A stretch of DNA of 8,315 bases from Rhodocyclaceae bacterium UBA5602 (lineage in GTDB: Bacteria; Pseudomonadota; Gammaproteobacteria; Burkholderiales; Rhodocyclaceae). The stretch spans positions 8,279-16,593 of the forward strand of contig DILC01000073.1 of NCBI GenBank assembly GCA_002424865.1, read 5' to 3'. The first letter of the stretch is position 1. Every line of letters begins with the position of its first letter. Of this stretch, positions 1-5,564 are shown one piece after another. The notes under the pieces were generated by a model that was not told where the DNA came from, did no database searches, and was given only the letters and a program-made list of their open reading frames with translations. The position numbers were made by a program, and so were the translations under genes.

Positions 1-847
1 CGGCTTTAGCGTTGAATGCTGGCAGAAAGCGGCTGTCTGGCAGCAACGGCAGCAACTTGGCGGCAATGCCGCCGGCGAGAAAAATGCCGCCGCGTGCGAG
101 GCAAGCTAATGCCATATCACCGGCAAAGGCGCCATAGGCGGCAAGAAACAGTTCCAGCGAACGGTGCGCTGCGTTATCGGTAGCGATTAGCGCAGATTGG
201 GAAATTTCGTCCGCAGGCAGAATTTCACCTGTCAGGCACTCGTGAATGGCGGTAATTCCCGGTCCCGAAACAACCTGTTCCCAGATCACCCGGCCGTGGC
301 GCGCATGCAGGAATCGCCATAGCTGGAGTTGTTCTTCATCGGCGGGCGCGAAGGCGACATGGCCGCCTTCGCCGGGCACGATGCGCCAGCCCTGGCTTGG
401 GGAAACCTGCGGCAAGACGATCGCCATGCCCAGGCCAGTGCCCGCGCCGACAACCAGGCGAGGTGCATCGGGCAGCGGCTGTCCTGTTTGCAGGGGCACG
501 CATTGGTCAGCGCTCGCCGTAACCGCGCCAAGCGCTGCGGCGGCAAAGTCGTTGACCAGTTGTAGCGGAGGCAGGCCAAAGCGGCGCGCGAGTTCTTCGC
601 GGTCGATGAGCCAGGGCAGGTTGGTCAGTCGGGCTGAGCCGCCATCATCGGCAATCGGCCCGGCCAGCGCCAGGCAGCCGCCATGCACTTGGGATGGATT
701 GACCTGCGCATCGCTAAAAAAAGCGGCGAGCAGGCCGGTGAAATTCGAAAAGTCGGCGCTGGCGTAACGGCGCGCGGAGACCAGCACGCCATTTTCCGCC
801 AGGCCCAGCAAGACCTTGGTGCCGCCGATGTCGCCGCCGAGGATCAT
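1..847 (-). CDS. glk: Glucokinase, C-terminus cut off by the window start
   Basis: Phosphorylates glucose to glucose 6-phosphate with ATP in the cytoplasm, feeding glycolysis or the Entner-Doudoroff route. Read on the minus strand, the frame is open from ATG at 847 to base 1 without a stop, giving 282 codons. The E. coli-type family is usually about 320-335 residues, so some 40-50 are missing. Visible motifs: the N-terminal phosphate-binding GGDIGGTK (residues 4-11), VNDFAAAALG (98-107) with the likely catalytic base D100, GAGTGLG (134-140), PGEGGHVAFAP (158-168) with sugar-contacting E160 and H163, VSGPGI (193-198), and IFLAGGIAAK (255-264) near the adenosine site. The start is fixed by homology, since MILGGDIGGTK is a normal beginning. 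There is no convincing Shine-Dalgarno sequence; the ATG overlaps the stop of a short upstream ORF as ATGA. The plus-strand ORFs over this region are shadows. Identification is firm; the substrate follows from family membership. Confidence 0.95.
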   Translation of the reverse strand, partial: MILGGDIGGTKVLLGLAENGVLVSARRYASADFSNFTGLLAAFFSDAQVNPSQVHGGCLALAGPIADDGGSARLTNLPWLIDREELARRFGLPPLQLVNDFAAAALGAVTASADQCVPLQTGQPLPDAPRLVVGAGTGLGMAIVLPQVSPSQGWRIVPGEGGHVAFAPADEEQLQLWRFLHARHGRVIWEQVVSGPGITAIHECLTGEILPADEISQSALIATDNAAHRSLELFLAAYGAFAGDMALACLARGGIFLAGGIAAKLLPLLPDSRFLPAFNAKA

Positions 848-1044
848 GCGGATATTCTGCGGCCATGCAGCCACTGGCGCGGCAATGCGCGGAAGTCGCC
901 CAGGTGCAAGCTGCCCATCAACTGCCAGTTTGCAATCCGCAGGGCGTAAAAGCCAGCCGCCAGATCAAGGCGCATCGAATGGCAGAAAACAGCGCGCGCT
1001 GACGCTTGTGCGGGCAGGGCTAATCCGGCCTTGTTCTGGCGCAT
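844..1044 (-). CDS. Possible 66-residue ORF overlapping the glk start (doubtful)
   Basis: An ORF on the minus strand runs from ATG at 1044 to a TGA at 846-844 that shares an ATGA with the glk start. Its third codon positions are mostly G or C, in keeping with the real genes here, and glk lacks a clear ribosome-binding site, so translation coupling through this ORF is conceivable. Against it: I recognise no family, no Shine-Dalgarno sequence is visible ahead of its ATG, there is no signal peptide or clear domain, and AGA and ATA occur near the end. An in-frame TAA lies 12 codons upstream of the ATG, so it is not the tail of a longer intact gene. It may be a leader ORF, a gene remnant, or chance in GC-rich DNA. 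Confidence 0.2.
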   Translation of the reverse strand: MRQNKAGLALPAQASARAVFCHSMRLDLAAGFYALRIANWQLMGSLHLGDFRALPRQWLHGRRISA

Positions 1045-1096
1045 GGCGCATGATGGTTGGCTGGCGGGTTAAGAATTGATGGCAACAAGCCATTCG

Positions 1097-1122
1097 TTGG
1101 TTGAAAGCATTGGTTGAAAGAA
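1097..1122. repeat. Tandem 13-base duplication
   Basis: Two adjacent copies of TTGGTTGAAAGCA (1097-1109 and 1110-1122) differ at one base near the end. They lie in non-coding sequence 3' of the minus-strand tRNA. This looks like a local slippage duplication; no function is evident. Confidence 0.8.
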
Positions 1123-1140
1123 TAAATCGCTTGTCATGAA

Positions 1141-1172
1141 GAAAAGATCAATGCTCGAAAAGATCAATGCTT
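1141..1172. repeat. Tandem 16-base duplication
   Basis: Two adjacent copies of GAAAAGATCAATGCTC (1141-1156 and 1157-1172) differ only at the last base. On the minus strand each copy reads GCATTGATCTTTTC, placing two GATCTTTT stretches just after the tRNA 3' end. Without a real stem they are not convincing terminators, though they would lie within the tRNA precursor trailer if transcription continues. Confidence 0.85.
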
Positions 1173-1180
1173 CAGATCAC

Positions 1181-1256
1181 TGGTGCCCTCGAGCAGAATC
1201 GAACTGCTGACCTACCGCTTAGGAGGCGGTCGCTCTATCCACTGAGCTACGAAGGC
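1181..1256 (-). tRNA. tRNA-Arg (anticodon CCU), CCA encoded
   Basis: The minus strand folds into a full cloverleaf. The acceptor stem GCCTTCG pairs with CGAGGGC (one G-U). The D-stem is GCTC/GAGC. The anticodon stem is ACCGC/GCGGT with loop CTCCTAA. The variable loop has five bases, and the T-stem AGCAG/CTGCT has loop TTCGATT. The body is 73 bases including discriminator A, and CCA is encoded at 1183-1181. The anticodon CCU (complement of 1221-1223) reads AGG, a rare arginine codon in GC-rich proteobacteria. The gene is divergent from uup. Confidence 0.97.
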
Positions 1257-1376
1257 ATGCCGCGAATTCTACCTGCTCACCTATAATTCCGCACCATTCC
1301 TGCAGCTCATCCTGCATTTGTTTTTTTCAGCTGTATTTTCTTGCGTTATTTCACGCGGTATCCGCCACTCATTCCC
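1257..1376. promoter_or_regulatory. Divergent region between tRNA-Arg and uup
   Basis: This 120-base gap must hold the minus-strand tRNA promoter and probably the plus-strand uup promoter. A perfect TATAAT lies on the plus strand at 1282-1287, about 90 bases ahead of the uup ATG, but no good TTGACA-like element sits 16-18 bases upstream. On the minus strand the overlapping sequence reads ATTATAGG, a possible -10 about 25 bases ahead of the mature tRNA 5' end, also without a good -35. The placement is inferred. Confidence 0.4.
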
Positions 1377-3284
1377 ATGCCTTTAATTACTCTTGATCGT
1401 GCCTGCCTCGCGTATGGCCATGTTGCTTTACTTGACCGTGCCGCCATGCAGCTGGACCCTGGCGAGCGGGTTGGCTTGATTGGCCGCAATGGCACGGGTA
1501 AATCCAGCCTGCTCAAGGCGCTGGCGAATCTGGGTACGCTGGACGATGGCGTGGTTTGGCGGCAGCCGAATTTGAACATTGCTTATGTTGCGCAAGAACC
1601 GGAATTCATTGCGGGAACGACCGTGTTCGAGGCGGTGGCGTCAGGGCTGGGCGAGATATCCAGCGTGCTGGCTGAATACCACGCCGTCACGCATAAAGTC
1701 GGCGCTGGCGATACGGCGGCAATGGATCGCATGGAAGCCTTGCAAGCCATGCTGGACGCTTCTGACGGCTGGCGCATGAGTTCGCGCGTCGAGCAGGCTG
1801 TCACGCGCTTGAATCTGGATGGCGAGGCGCAAGTGGCGTCGTTGTCGGGCGGCGGCAAAAAACGCGTGGCGCTGGCGCGGGCTTTGGTGGCCGAGCCGGA
1901 TTTGCTGTTGCTCGATGAGCCAACGAACCACCTGGATGTGGCAGGCATCTTGTGGCTGGAAGAATTGCTCAAGGACTATCCGGGTGCGGTGATGTTCATC
2001 ACCCATGACCGCGCCTTTCTGGACAGCGTGGTGACGCGCATTGTCGAGCTGGACCGGGGCAAGTTGGTGAGCTTTCCTGGCAGCTTTGCCACTTATCAGC
2101 AACGCAAGGAAATGTTGCTGCATGAAGAGTCATTGGCTAACGCGCGTGCGGACAAATTATTGGCGCAGGAAGAAGTCTGGATAAGAAAAGGCGTGGAAGC
2201 GCGGCGCACGCGCAGTGTGGGGCGGATTCATCGCCTGGAGCAATTGCGCAGCGACCGCGCCGCGCGCCGCGCGCAGCAGGGCTCGGTTGAATTCCAACTG
2301 GTGCGCGGGGACGAGTCCGGCAAGCTCGTGGCGGAGCTCGATGGCGTCTCCAAACGCTTTGGCGGGCGCTGTGTGGTGGATAATTTTTCCTGCCGCATCC
2401 AGCGCGGCGACAAGATTGGTTTGATCGGGCCGAACGGCGCAGGTAAAACCACCTTGCTGCGCCTGATTCTGGGCGAGATTGAACCGGACGAAGGCGTGGT
2501 GCGCATGGGCAGCCGCGTTGAAGTGGCTTATTTTGACCAGTTCCGCGCCCAGCTTGACCCGGAGGCGGCCTTGGTGGATGTCATCAGCCCGGGTTCGGAT
2601 TATGTGGAAATCGGGCAGGCCAAAAAGCACGTGATCAGCTATCTGGAAGACTTTTTATTCGCCCCGGAACGCGCCAGATCCCCAGTGAAATCACTGTCCG
2701 GTGGCGAGCGCAATCGCCTGCTGCTGGCCAGGCTGTTTGCCCGCCCGGCGAATGTGCTGGTGCTGGATGAACCGACCAACGATCTGGATATTGAAACGCT
2801 GGAACTGCTCGAAGCCTTGCTGCAGGATTATGCGGGCACGGTGTTTTTAGTCAGCCACGACCGCGCCTTTTTGGATAACGTGGTGACGCAAACCATTGCC
2901 AGCGAAGGGCAGGGCAAATGGAAAGAATATATTGGCGGCTACAGCGACTGGCTGCAACAGCGCGCGACAGTGGCGGGCGCCGATGCTTTAGCCACTAAAA
3001 AGACGAATCCTGGCAAGCAGGCCGCGGCAGAAAATTCGCCAACAACCGCAAACCCGTTGCCTAAAAAAAACAGCCTTAAAAACCGACGTGCCATTGACCA
3101 GTTGATGGGCAAAATTGCCCAACTCGAAACCCAGCAGGCTGCCTTGCATGCGCAGCTGGCCGAGCCAGATTTTTATCAGCAGGACGTGGCGCAGCAAAAA
3201 AAACTGCATCAAACGCTGGCCGATGTGGAAGCGGCCATCAACACGGCGCTGGCTGAATGGGAAACGCTGGAAGACAAAGCATAA
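1377..3284 (+). CDS. uup: ABC-F ATPase Uup
   Basis: Soluble ABC protein of the ABC-F class, with two nucleotide-binding domains and no membrane segments. Family members act on the ribosome, and E. coli Uup also affects transposon precise excision. Domain 1 has Walker A GRNGTGKS (36-43), signature LSGGG (156-160), Walker B LLLLDE (176-181) and switch H210. A charged linker follows (about 240-305). Domain 2 has Walker A GPNGAGKT (351-358), signature LSGGE (440-444), Walker B LVLDE (461-465) and H494. ERARSPVKSLSGGERNRLLL (431-450) is characteristic of Uup. The C-terminus (about 565-635) is a charged, Gln-rich coiled coil matching the Uup C-terminal domain. I chose ATG at 1377 (635 aa, normal length) because MPLITL matches family starts; a TTG 36 bases upstream would add residues unlike the family. 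No clear Shine-Dalgarno sequence precedes either. Two A8 tracts (3063-3070, 3196-3203) lie in the C-terminal region. All catalytic motifs are intact. Confidence 0.96.
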   Translation: MPLITLDRACLAYGHVALLDRAAMQLDPGERVGLIGRNGTGKSSLLKALANLGTLDDGVVWRQPNLNIAYVAQEPEFIAGTTVFEAVASGLGEISSVLAEYHAVTHKVGAGDTAAMDRMEALQAMLDASDGWRMSSRVEQAVTRLNLDGEAQVASLSGGGKKRVALARALVAEPDLLLLDEPTNHLDVAGILWLEELLKDYPGAVMFITHDRAFLDSVVTRIVELDRGKLVSFPGSFATYQQRKEMLLHEESLANARADKLLAQEEVWIRKGVEARRTRSVGRIHRLEQLRSDRAARRAQQGSVEFQLVRGDESGKLVAELDGVSKRFGGRCVVDNFSCRIQRGDKIGLIGPNGAGKTTLLRLILGEIEPDEGVVRMGSRVEVAYFDQFRAQLDPEAALVDVISPGSDYVEIGQAKKHVISYLEDFLFAPERARSPVKSLSGGERNRLLLARLFARPANVLVLDEPTNDLDIETLELLEALLQDYAGTVFLVSHDRAFLDNVVTQTIASEGQGKWKEYIGGYSDWLQQRATVAGADALATKKTNPGKQAAAENSPTTANPLPKKNSLKNRRAIDQLMGKIAQLETQQAALHAQLAEPDFYQQDVAQQKKLHQTLADVEAAINTALAEWETLEDKA

Positions 3285-3320
3285 ACCGCCCAGCGCCAAT
3301 TACCGGTATCAATTCGTTCC

Positions 3321-3325
3321 AGGAG
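3321..3325 (+). promoter_or_regulatory. Shine-Dalgarno AGGAG for the acidic protein gene
   Basis: AGGAG sits six bases ahead of the ATG at 3332. It decides the start in favour of this ATG over an ATG 75 bases upstream inside the end of uup. It is the clearest ribosome-binding site in the window. Confidence 0.85.
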
Positions 3326-3331
3326 AAGCAA

Positions 3332-3775
3332 ATGAGTCAGGCAAATGTGTTAACCCATATCGTGGCAGCGGATGAAGACGATATTGTGGCCGTGGGCGAA
3401 TCGCCCAAGCCCACGGACGAATGGAGTGGCTTGGAGCGGCGGGGGCTTGATACCGCCAAAATCGTGATGCTGCACACACTCGTGACGGGGGATGAATTCG
3501 AGGCCGGTGCTAGTTTGTATGAGCCTTTGTACATCGGCAGCACCGATGCCATCGTATTAAAGCTGGCCGATCGGGTGACGGAGAAACTCGCCGCTTTGGA
3601 CGAAGAAGCGCTTATCGAAGTCGCCACCGAACTTGCCGCCACGGCAGACTTTGAAATGGAAGGCTGGCCGGAAGAAGAGATTGATGCGCTGGTCATGGAG
3701 CTGGCTGATTTAGCGCAACTGGCCCTCTCGCAAGGGCAGTCGCTCTACGTTTGGCTGCATCCTTTGCTGACCTGA
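3332..3775 (+). CDS. Unrecognised acidic protein, 147 aa
   Basis: I do not recognise this family. The start is set by AGGAG six bases upstream; starting at 3257 instead would overlap uup. The protein is strongly acidic: by my count about 30 Asp/Glu against 7 Lys/Arg. Residues 1-35 look flexible and acidic (ADEDD at 13-17, a Pro/Glu-rich stretch at 22-30). Residues 36-75 hold a WSGLERRGLDTAK motif (31-43) and a segment around GDEFE and YEPLYIGS. Residues 74-132 look like two or three amphipathic helices rich in Leu, Ala and Glu, broken at GWPEEE (111-116). The C-terminus ends YVWLHPLL. There is no signal peptide, membrane span, cysteine or metal-binding motif, so it is probably a soluble cytoplasmic protein. 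It lies 47 bases after uup and 30 before the GIY-YIG gene on the same strand. The good ribosome-binding site and codon use like its neighbours suggest a real gene. No function can be assigned. Confidence 0.85.
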   Translation: MSQANVLTHIVAADEDDIVAVGESPKPTDEWSGLERRGLDTAKIVMLHTLVTGDEFEAGASLYEPLYIGSTDAIVLKLADRVTEKLAALDEEALIEVATELAATADFEMEGWPEEEIDALVMELADLAQLALSQGQSLYVWLHPLLT

Positions 3776-3805
3776 TCATCTGATTGCCTCAAATATCCAT
3801 TCGTT

Positions 3806-4162
3806 GTGCCAACCAAAATACATACCGTGGCTGCATTGCCAGCGAAAGTTTGGTTTGTTTATTTGATCGAATGCACCGACGGCAGCATTTACACGGGCAT
3901 TGCCGTGGATGTTGCCGCGCGTTTTGCGGCCCACGCTGCAGGCAAAGGTGCGCGTTACACACGCGCGCATCCGCCGTCGCGGCTGTTGGCGAGCGCCGCT
4001 TTTTCCGACCGCTCCACCGCATCGCAAGAGGAATATCGCATCAAGCAGATGGCGCCCGCCGCTAAACGCGCTTATGCCGACGTACTTGTCGCGCGGCAAG
4101 GTAAAGGCCCAGGCCCCAGTTCAAGCGCTTCACCGCAAGCCACCCACCCGCAGGAATCCTGA
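3806..4162 (+). CDS. GIY-YIG domain protein, YhbQ/UPF0213-like
   Basis: A small single-domain GIY-YIG protein, related to UvrC-type endonuclease domains. In E. coli YhbQ, this type is linked to DNA nicking or repair, but the physiological role is unsettled. Numbered from GTG 3806 (118 aa): WFVYLIEC (16-23) with Y19, SIYTGI (27-32) with Y29 and G31, conserved R39, H43 and GKGARYT (46-52), and EYRIK (76-80) with E76 as the likely metal ligand. The core is complete, so catalysis is plausible. The tail after about residue 95 is Pro/Ser/Gln-rich and looks disordered. The start is uncertain. No ATG lies in frame before the domain and no Shine-Dalgarno sequence is visible; GTG 3806, GTG 3827 and TTG 3836 are all possible, and the later ones leave little before the domain. 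Its TGA directly abuts the symporter ATG. Confidence 0.88.
   Translation: MPTKIHTVAALPAKVWFVYLIECTDGSIYTGIAVDVAARFAAHAAGKGARYTRAHPPSRLLASAAFSDRSTASQEEYRIKQMAPAAKRAYADVLVARQGKGPGPSSSASPQATHPQES
4152..4155 (+). promoter_or_regulatory. Shine-Dalgarno AGGA for the symporter gene
   Basis: AGGA lies seven bases ahead of ATG 4163, inside the last codons of the GIY-YIG gene. Together with the abutting stop and start (TGA then ATG) it suggests translational coupling of the two genes. Confidence 0.6.
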
Positions 4163-5404
4163 ATGAAACGTATCTCACTGAATACCCTGATCTTTCTAGG
4201 CGCAGCCGCAGGTGTGGCGCTAGGCTTGGCCTTTGCTGCACTGGGGGCTGCATCTCCGGTGGCCCGGCAAGGCACTTACCTTGCCGGGCTGATCGGCACG
4301 CTGTTCGTGGACATGCTCAAGATGATCGTCATCCCGCTGGTGTTCACCTCCATCGCCGTAGGCGTTGCCAACTTGCGGAAGCACCAGCAAATGCACCGCG
4401 TGTGGACGCGCACGGTGGGCTTTTTTGTTTTCTCCATGGCGCTCTCCATTATCGTTGGCTTGGGCATCAGCCATATTGTTCGCCCAGGGCATGGCCTGCA
4501 TCTTGGGATGTTTGCCCATGTCATGCCTGCCACACCCGTAGAAGCCGCCTCAGCGGCGGATTTTTTTGCCCGGTTTTTGCATGCGGTGTTCATGAACCCA
4601 ATCAAAGCCATGGCGCAGGGCGATGTTTTTGCTGTTGTCGTGTTCGCCCTGATCTTGGGCGTTGCCCTCGTTAAAGGCGGCGAGCGCTTTGCCCGCGTGC
4701 ATGGGCTGCTGGAAGAAGTCTTGGGCGTCATGCTCATGCTGGTTGGCTGGATCATGCGCTTGGCGCCCTTGGGCATCATGGCCTTGCTTGCCAAACTCAT
4801 GGCCACGCAAGACGCCGCCATGCTCAGCACGCTCGCCACGTTTATTGCCGTGGTGATCGGCTCGCTGTTGCTGCATGGCGTGGTGTTATTGCCGCTGATT
4901 TTGTATTTGGTCACGGGCATGACACCCTGGCATTTCTGGCGCGGCGCACGCGAGGCGCTGATCACCGCTTTTGCCACCAGTTCGAGCGCCGCCACCGTGC
5001 CCGTCACCTTGCGCTGTGCAGAGCAGCACCTGCATGTGAAGCCCGATATTGCAGGCTTTGTGATTCCGCTGGGCGCCACCATGAACATGGATGGCACAGC
5101 TCTTTACGAAGCTGCCGCAGCGCTGTTTATCGCCAATCTTGTCGGCATGGATTTGAGCCTCGCGCAACAACTCATCGTGGTGATCACTGCCATGATCGCC
5201 GCTATTGGCGCACCGGGCATTCCTTCGGCGGGCATGGTCACCATGGTGATGGTGCTGCAATCTGTCGGCCTGCCTGCTGAAGCTATCGCCATTTTGCTGC
5301 CCATTGACCGCCTGCTGGACACCTTCCGTACCGCTGTGAATGTCGAAGGCGATATGGTGGGCAGTTTAGTGGTGCAGAAGTGGGTCAGGGCAGGGATGCG
5401 GTGA
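4163..5404 (+). CDS. Dicarboxylate/amino acid:cation symporter (DAACS/SLC1 family)
   Basis: Inner-membrane secondary transporter that imports acidic amino acids or C4-dicarboxylates with sodium ions or protons. The 413-residue length is normal for GltP/DctA-type proteins, and hydrophobic segments run throughout from about residue 8. Hallmarks: serine-rich hairpin 1 ATSSSAATVPVT (271-282), helix 7 GATMNMDGTALYE (304-316) with the cation-binding NMDGT, hairpin 2 GAPGIPSAG (349-357), and helix 8 DRLLDTFRTAVNVEGD (382-397). In helix 8, D386, R389, T390, N393 and D397 match the substrate- and cation-binding residues of the archaeal homologue GltPh. R389 favours an acidic substrate. The hairpin-1 arginine of GltPh is a serine here, as in many bacterial and animal members. 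Sequence alone does not separate glutamate/aspartate from succinate/fumarate/malate transport, so I give no symbol. ATG 4163 has an AGGA seven bases upstream and follows the GIY-YIG stop with no gap. No terminator hairpin is obvious downstream. Confidence 0.93.
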   Translation: MKRISLNTLIFLGAAAGVALGLAFAALGAASPVARQGTYLAGLIGTLFVDMLKMIVIPLVFTSIAVGVANLRKHQQMHRVWTRTVGFFVFSMALSIIVGLGISHIVRPGHGLHLGMFAHVMPATPVEAASAADFFARFLHAVFMNPIKAMAQGDVFAVVVFALILGVALVKGGERFARVHGLLEEVLGVMLMLVGWIMRLAPLGIMALLAKLMATQDAAMLSTLATFIAVVIGSLLLHGVVLLPLILYLVTGMTPWHFWRGAREALITAFATSSSAATVPVTLRCAEQHLHVKPDIAGFVIPLGATMNMDGTALYEAAAALFIANLVGMDLSLAQQLIVVITAMIAAIGAPGIPSAGMVTMVMVLQSVGLPAEAIAILLPIDRLLDTFRTAVNVEGDMVGSLVVQKWVRAGMR

Positions 5405-5542
5405 AGCGGGGCTCTCAAGACGTCAGAAAAAACCGGTGTCATCCAAATTGCCAAAGACGAGTTGCTGTAGCCGACTGAATGGGCGTGCAGTGCGGGTTTG
5501 GCGCGTTGCTGAAGGACCGTTGATTGATTTTCTATTGCCGCA
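5405..5542 (+). promoter_or_regulatory. Gap ahead of ccoI, probable promoter region
   Basis: A 138-base gap without a convincing gene. Its size and the change of function suggest that the ccoI transcript starts here. FNR/ANR control would be expected for cbb3 genes, but I find only TTGAT half-sites (5520-5524 and 5524-5528) without the matching ATCAA. No rho-independent terminator for the symporter is seen. Confidence 0.35.
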
Positions 5543-5564
5543 GTGAATAATCCAGTGAATAACC
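5541..5564 (+). repeat. Tandem 12-base repeat carrying two GTG start candidates for ccoI
   Basis: CAGTGAATAATC (5541-5552) and CAGTGAATAACC (5553-5564) are adjacent and differ at one base. Each holds an in-frame GTG, at 5543 and 5555, so the CcoI N-terminus begins with the short repeat NNPVNNP. Neither GTG has a clear Shine-Dalgarno sequence. Confidence 0.75.

Larger units (their letters stand above)
848..1180. other. Stretch between glk and tRNA-Arg without a confident gene
   Basis: This stretch holds the doubtful ORF overlapping glk (to 1044) and then about 135 bases of more AT-rich sequence with two short tandem duplications. The glk promoter should lie here on the minus strand, but I cannot point to a clear -35/-10 pair. 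No strong hairpin followed by a T-run is seen that would end the tRNA transcript. Confidence 0.5.

Noticed and set aside
246..767. 173-residue plus-strand ORF opposite glk
   Set aside because: The minus strand here encodes glucokinase with all motifs in order. The plus-strand product is Arg/Ser/Pro-rich and unrecognisable, as expected for an antisense shadow.
1141..1180. Rho-independent terminator after tRNA-Arg on the minus strand
   Set aside because: Two GATCTTTT stretches are present, but the only stem possible is GATC pairing with GATC (4 bp), too weak to call.
1141..1256. Integration site (att) of a mobile element at the tRNA-Arg 3' end
   Set aside because: No second copy of the tRNA 3' end, no integrase gene and no other mobile-element gene is in the window. 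The nearby repeats do not resemble the tRNA sequence.
1341..1376. TTG 1341 as the start of uup
   Set aside because: The 12 extra residues do not resemble Uup N-termini, while ATG 1377 gives MPLITL and a normal length. No ribosome-binding site supports the TTG.
4276..5097. 273-residue minus-strand ORF inside the symporter gene
   Set aside because: It lies wholly opposite a gene with intact family motifs, has low-complexity composition, and matches nothing recognisable. It is a reading-frame shadow.
5520..5537. Possible FNR/ANR box ahead of ccoI (TTGAT, repeated in overlap)
   Set aside because: FNR sites read TTGAT-N4-ATCAA. Both TTGAT copies are followed at the right distance by sequence that does not match ATCAA, so only half-sites are present.
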